Of a stretch of 64,000 nt of DNA, positions 61,275 to 64,000 are shown piece by piece. Source of the stretch: Variovorax sp. 679 (lineage in GTDB: Bacteria > Pseudomonadota > Gammaproteobacteria > Burkholderiales > Burkholderiaceae_C); assembly GCF_003952185.1 (NCBI RefSeq), contig NZ_RXFS01000009.1, positions 124,001-188,000 on the forward strand, given 5' to 3'. The notes under the pieces are model-generated. The model was not told where the DNA came from and did not search any database. It saw only the letters and a program-made list of their open reading frames with translations. Position 1 is the stretch's first letter; every line of letters begins with the position of its first letter. Position numbers and translations under genes: made by a program.

Positions 61275-61958
61275 ATGACGCAACAAGCCCTCACCCTCGT
61301 CAGCCACCTGCTGTGCCCGTACGTGCAGCGCGCCGCGATCGCGCTGCATGAAAAGAACGTGCCCTTCGAGCGCGTCGTGATCGACCTCGCGAACAAGCCC
61401 CAGTGGTTCCTCGACATCTCTCCGCTCGGCAAGGTGCCGTTGCTGAAGGTGCGGCGGCCCGACGGCAGCGAGGCCGTGCTGTTCGAGAGCAACGTGATCT
61501 GCGAGTACCTGGAAGAGACGCAGCCCGGCGCACGCCTGCACCCAGAAGACCCGCTCACCCGCGCCGAGCACCGCGCGTGGATGGAGTTCGGATCGGCCAT
61601 CCTCGGCGACCTCTGGGGCTACGAGACCACGCAGGACGCGGTCGTGTTCGAGCAGAAGCGCCTCGCGCTGCTCGCCAAGTTCCAGCGCGTCGAAGCCGCG
61701 TTGGGCGAGGGCCCCTACTTCGCAGGCAGCAGCTTCAGCCTCGTCGACGCGGTGTTCGCGCCAGTGTTCCGCTACTTCGAGGTGTTCGACGCGATCCATG
61801 ACTCGCACATCTTCGACGCCCTGCCCAAGGTCGATGCCTGGCGCAAGGCACTGGCCGGGCGCCCCAGCGTACGCAACGCCGTGGTGCCCGAGTACCCGCA
61901 GCACCTGATGGAATTCCTCAGGCGCCATCAGGCCCACCTGCTGACGCTGGCGGCTTGA
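61275..61958 (+). CDS. Glutathione S-transferase family protein
   Basis: A 227-residue GST. The N-terminal thioredoxin-like domain has LLCPYVQRAAIALHEK, with a Cys in the active-site position as in omega/beta-type GSTs, then the cis-Pro GKVPLLKV and glutathione-binding ESNVICEYLEE. The C-terminal helical domain follows. It is likely a thiol transferase or dehydroascorbate-type enzyme rather than a conjugating GST. Start ATG 61275; the in-frame extension to 61182 seems non-coding. Confidence 0.9.
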   Translation: MTQQALTLVSHLLCPYVQRAAIALHEKNVPFERVVIDLANKPQWFLDISPLGKVPLLKVRRPDGSEAVLFESNVICEYLEETQPGARLHPEDPLTRAEHRAWMEFGSAILGDLWGYETTQDAVVFEQKRLALLAKFQRVEAALGEGPYFAGSSFSLVDAVFAPVFRYFEVFDAIHDSHIFDALPKVDAWRKALAGRPSVRNAVVPEYPQHLMEFLRRHQAHLLTLAA

Positions 61959-62020
61959 TCGCCGCGCCGGGATGCCGACAATAGCGGCCTCCCTTTGCTA
62001 CAACTACAAGGCACCACGAG

Positions 62021-62434
62021 ATGCGACTCCTACACACCATGCTGCGCGTCGGCAACCTCCAGCGCTCCATCGACTTCTACACCAAGGTGCTCGGCATGAA
62101 CCTGCTGCGCACCTCGGAGAACCCCGAGTACAAGTACAGCCTCGCCTTCATCGGCTACGGCAACGGCAACCCCGACCAGGCCGAGATCGAGCTCACCTAC
62201 AACTGGGGCACCGAGAGCTACGAGCTCGGCACCGCCTACGGCCACATCGCACTGGGCGTGCCCGATGCCTACGCGGCCTGCGAGAAGATCAAGGCCGCGG
62301 GCGGCAACGTGACGCGCGAAGCCGGCCCGGTCAAGGGCGGCACCACCGTGATCGCGTTCGTGACGGACCCCGACGGGTACAAGGTCGAGCTCATCCAGCG
62401 CGACGAGAACGCCAACGGCGGCGGCCTGCGCTGA
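62021..62434 (+). CDS. gloA: Lactoylglutathione lyase (glyoxalase I)
   Basis: A 137-residue GloA that turns the hemithioacetal of methylglyoxal and glutathione into S-lactoylglutathione. Metal ligands are His5, Glu57, His75 and Glu123, matching E. coli GloA with one extra residue after position 50. It is highly similar to E. coli GloA across MRLLHTMLRVGNLQRSIDFY. It lies between GST and DUF1697 genes; no GloB in the window. Confidence 0.97.
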   Translation: MRLLHTMLRVGNLQRSIDFYTKVLGMNLLRTSENPEYKYSLAFIGYGNGNPDQAEIELTYNWGTESYELGTAYGHIALGVPDAYAACEKIKAAGGNVTREAGPVKGGTTVIAFVTDPDGYKVELIQRDENANGGGLR

Positions 62435-62453
62435 GCACCGGCGGGGCAGCCTC

Positions 62454-63011
62454 ATGGCGACCACGAGGAAACAGGCCACAACCACCCGCCACGTCGCGCT
62501 GCTGCGCGGCGTGAACGTCAACGGCATCACGATCAAGAGCGCGGACCTCAAGGCGCTCTTCGTCGAACTGGGCTTCGGCGCGGTGCGCACCGTACTCGCC
62601 AGCGGCAACGTGCTGTTCGACACCGATGAGAGCGACGCCGCCGCGCTGCGAACGCGCATCGAGCAGGCCCTGCGCAAGCGCTTCGGCTACGACGCGTGGA
62701 TCGTGCTGCTCACGCAGAAGACCGTGGCCGACATGGCTGCAGGCTACCCCTTCGAACGCATCGACGAAGAGCGCCATCCCTACGTCGTGTTCGGCTCGGA
62801 CGCCGCGATGCTCGACGAGCTCATGGAAAAGGCCGGTACCGTCGATGCCGATGTAGAGCGCCTGAAGCGCGGCAAGGGCGTGCTGTATTGGCAATGCCCC
62901 CGCGGCGAAAGCCTGGACACACCGGTGGCCAAGCTGCTCGGCAAGACCCGCTACAAGTCGAGCACCACCACGCGCAACCTGCGCACTGTGGAGAAGCTGC
63001 TCGGCGACTGA
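62454..63011 (+). CDS. DUF1697 protein
   Basis: A 185-residue DUF1697 member, a family of unknown function. The start RHVALLRGVNVNG, LGFGAVRTVLASGNVLF and the end TTTRNLRTVEKLL are the recognisable family blocks. Cytosolic, no membrane segments. It starts 19 nt after gloA and its stop abuts the stop of the convergent dehalogenase-like gene. Confidence 0.9.
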   Translation: MATTRKQATTTRHVALLRGVNVNGITIKSADLKALFVELGFGAVRTVLASGNVLFDTDESDAAALRTRIEQALRKRFGYDAWIVLLTQKTVADMAAGYPFERIDEERHPYVVFGSDAAMLDELMEKAGTVDADVERLKRGKGVLYWQCPRGESLDTPVAKLLGKTRYKSSTTTRNLRTVEKLLGD

Positions 63012-63743
63012 TCAGCAGCCCAGCAGATCGGCCAACTGGTCGATGTCGCGCGCGTGCAGGTTGTTGTCCGGCTGCGGCGACACGTCCTTCGGCCTCGCGC
63101 GGCCGAACTCGTGGGGCCGCTCGATGTACGCCGTCTTCAGGCCGCAGGTGCGCGCGGCCGCCAGGTCGTCGTGGTGCGCGGCGGCCAGCATCACCTGCCC
63201 GGGCGTCGCATCGAACACGCCCGCCACCCCGAGGTAGGTGCGCGGGTCGGGCTTGTAGGCCTTGAACACTTCGGCCGACAGCACGCAGTCCCATGGCAGG
63301 CCGGCGCGCTTGGCCATCTCTGTGAGCAGGCCGATGTTGCCGTTCGACAGCGTGCAGATGGTGAACTTCTTCTTGAGCCGCGTGAGGCCCGGCACCGAAT
63401 CAGGCCAGGCCGGAAGGCGGTGCCATGCGCGGCTCAGGTCGCGTTTGGCCGCGGCGTCGAGGCGGTCGGCCAAGCTGACGTCATGCAGCACCTGGTCGAG
63501 CATGCTCAGGTGCAGCTCGTCGAGCAACGTGAAGCCGCCCTCGCCCGCGGCGATGCGCTCCATCACCGCCTTCATGGCGGGCTGGTAGCCGGCGCGCCAC
63601 GCCAGCGCGAAGGCCGCGCCGTCCACGCCCGGCAGCGCGCGCTCGGCCTCGGCGGCAATGCCGCTGTGCCAGTCGACCACCGTGCCGAAAACGTCGAACG
63701 CGATGACCTTCAGGTCGCTGGCGTCGAAATCAGCGGCGCTCAT
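63012..63743 (-). CDS. Haloacid dehalogenase type II-like HAD hydrolase
   Basis: A 243-residue HAD enzyme. The nucleophile Asp is in AFDVFGTVVDW (about 15-25), motif II is TLSNGN, the lysine is in FKAYKPDPRTY, and LAAAHHDDLAAAR is the last acidic motif; these fit L-2-haloacid dehalogenase type II (which have AFDxxGTLFD and SNG). Substrate may be a 2-haloacid or a phosphoester. Start ATG 63743; eda ends 8 nt upstream on the same strand, suggesting co-transcription. Confidence 0.9.
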   Translation of the reverse strand: MSAADFDASDLKVIAFDVFGTVVDWHSGIAAEAERALPGVDGAAFALAWRAGYQPAMKAVMERIAAGEGGFTLLDELHLSMLDQVLHDVSLADRLDAAAKRDLSRAWHRLPAWPDSVPGLTRLKKKFTICTLSNGNIGLLTEMAKRAGLPWDCVLSAEVFKAYKPDPRTYLGVAGVFDATPGQVMLAAAHHDDLAAARTCGLKTAYIERPHEFGRARPKDVSPQPDNNLHARDIDQLADLLGC

Positions 63744-63751
63744 GGCGGTGC

Positions 63752-64000
63752 TCAGCGCGGCAGCTGGCTCGCGGCGCGTGCCAGCTGCTCGATGCGGGCC
63801 CAGTCGCCGTCGCGGATCGCATCGGTCGGCACGATCCACGAGCCGCCCACGCAGGCCACGTTCGACAGCGCGAGGAATTCGGCCGCGTTGCCCGCATGGA
63901 TGCCGCCCGTCGGGCAGAAGGTGACGTCGCCGAACGGGCCCTGCCAGGCCTTGAGCATGGGCAGGCCGCCGGCCTGCAGCGCGGGGAAGAACTTCAGCTG
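63752..64000 (-). CDS. eda: 2-keto-3-deoxy-6-phosphogluconate aldolase-like protein (5' end beyond window)
   Basis: The last 82 residues of a KDPG/KHG-type class I aldolase. LKFFPALQAGG holds the Schiff-base lysine (in FFPA context), followed by FGDVTFCPTGGIHAGNAAEF and VGGSWIVPTDAI. This matches Eda, which cleaves KDPG to pyruvate and glyceraldehyde-3-phosphate. It is distinct from the dgoA at 50468. The start is off the right edge; edd may lie beyond it. Confidence 0.92.
   Translation of the reverse strand, partial: QLKFFPALQAGGLPMLKAWQGPFGDVTFCPTGGIHAGNAAEFLALSNVACVGGSWIVPTDAIRDGDWARIEQLARAASQLPR

Overview
The window is about 67% GC, densely coded on both strands, and rich in ATGA start/stop overlaps. 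It reads as chromosomal DNA of a betaproteobacterium of the order Burkholderiales, most likely family Comamonadaceae and Variovorax-like. The signs are a Bug/TctC-type binding protein, egtB-egtD, several solute-binding-protein systems, FadR-type GntR regulators and an intergenic repeat of a kind I associate with this family. The taxonomic call is inference. I saw no rRNA, tRNA, CRISPR array, insertion sequence or prophage. Two genes run off the edges: egtD on the left and an eda-type aldolase on the right.

Layout. 1-9.4 kb: ergothioneine genes egtB-egtD, a type-II NADH dehydrogenase-like flavoprotein, a PhoX-family phosphatase, a secreted nuclease, a Sel1 protein with a coupled membrane protein, and an acyl-CoA ligase. 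9.6-11 kb: an OsmC peroxidase and a Bug binding protein. 11-19.7 kb: an accessory catabolic region with a Crp/Fnr regulator facing an NTF2-like/SDR/metallo-beta-lactamase-like/MFS operon, then a GntR regulator joined to a complete polar amino-acid-type ABC transporter. The substrate is not evident. 19.6-24.4 kb: a short ORF with a terminator, a P-loop kinase, an acetyltransferase, a GT39 glycosyltransferase and two envelope proteins. 24.4-29.2 kb: a copper-handling operon. 29.1-37.6 kb: mixed metabolism (PEP-mutase-like enzyme with LysR, a D-amino-acid-dehydrogenase-like enzyme, an S58 peptidase, a TAXI protein, a PabB-PabC fusion, a MerR regulator with a carboxymuconolactone decarboxylase-like protein). 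37.7-42.6 kb: ettA, rhlE and a nuclease-like protein.

42.6-51.9 kb is a sugar-acid locus. A CUT1-type ABC importer and a GntR regulator lie divergently from an IlvD/Edd dehydratase, dgoK and dgoA, which together encode the phosphorylated De Ley-Doudoroff route from galactonate to pyruvate and glyceraldehyde-3-phosphate. 52-57.5 kb holds a small exported protein, MATE and MFS exporters, a MarR regulator with twin operators, a thioesterase, and a two-gene unit pairing a lysozyme-like protein with a small membrane protein. 57.6-61.2 kb is an FbpABC-type ferric iron importer behind a Fur box. 61.2-64 kb carries a GST, glyoxalase I, a DUF1697 protein, a haloacid dehalogenase-like protein and the end of eda.

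Most useful leads: the lysozyme-like/membrane-protein pair (possible effector and immunity protein); the Cys/His-rich first gene of the copper operon (possible copper-sensing upstream ORF); the uncharacterised catabolic region with an altered metallo-beta-lactamase motif; the conserved-looking short ORF before a terminator at 19.6 kb; and several sharply defined palindromic operators.
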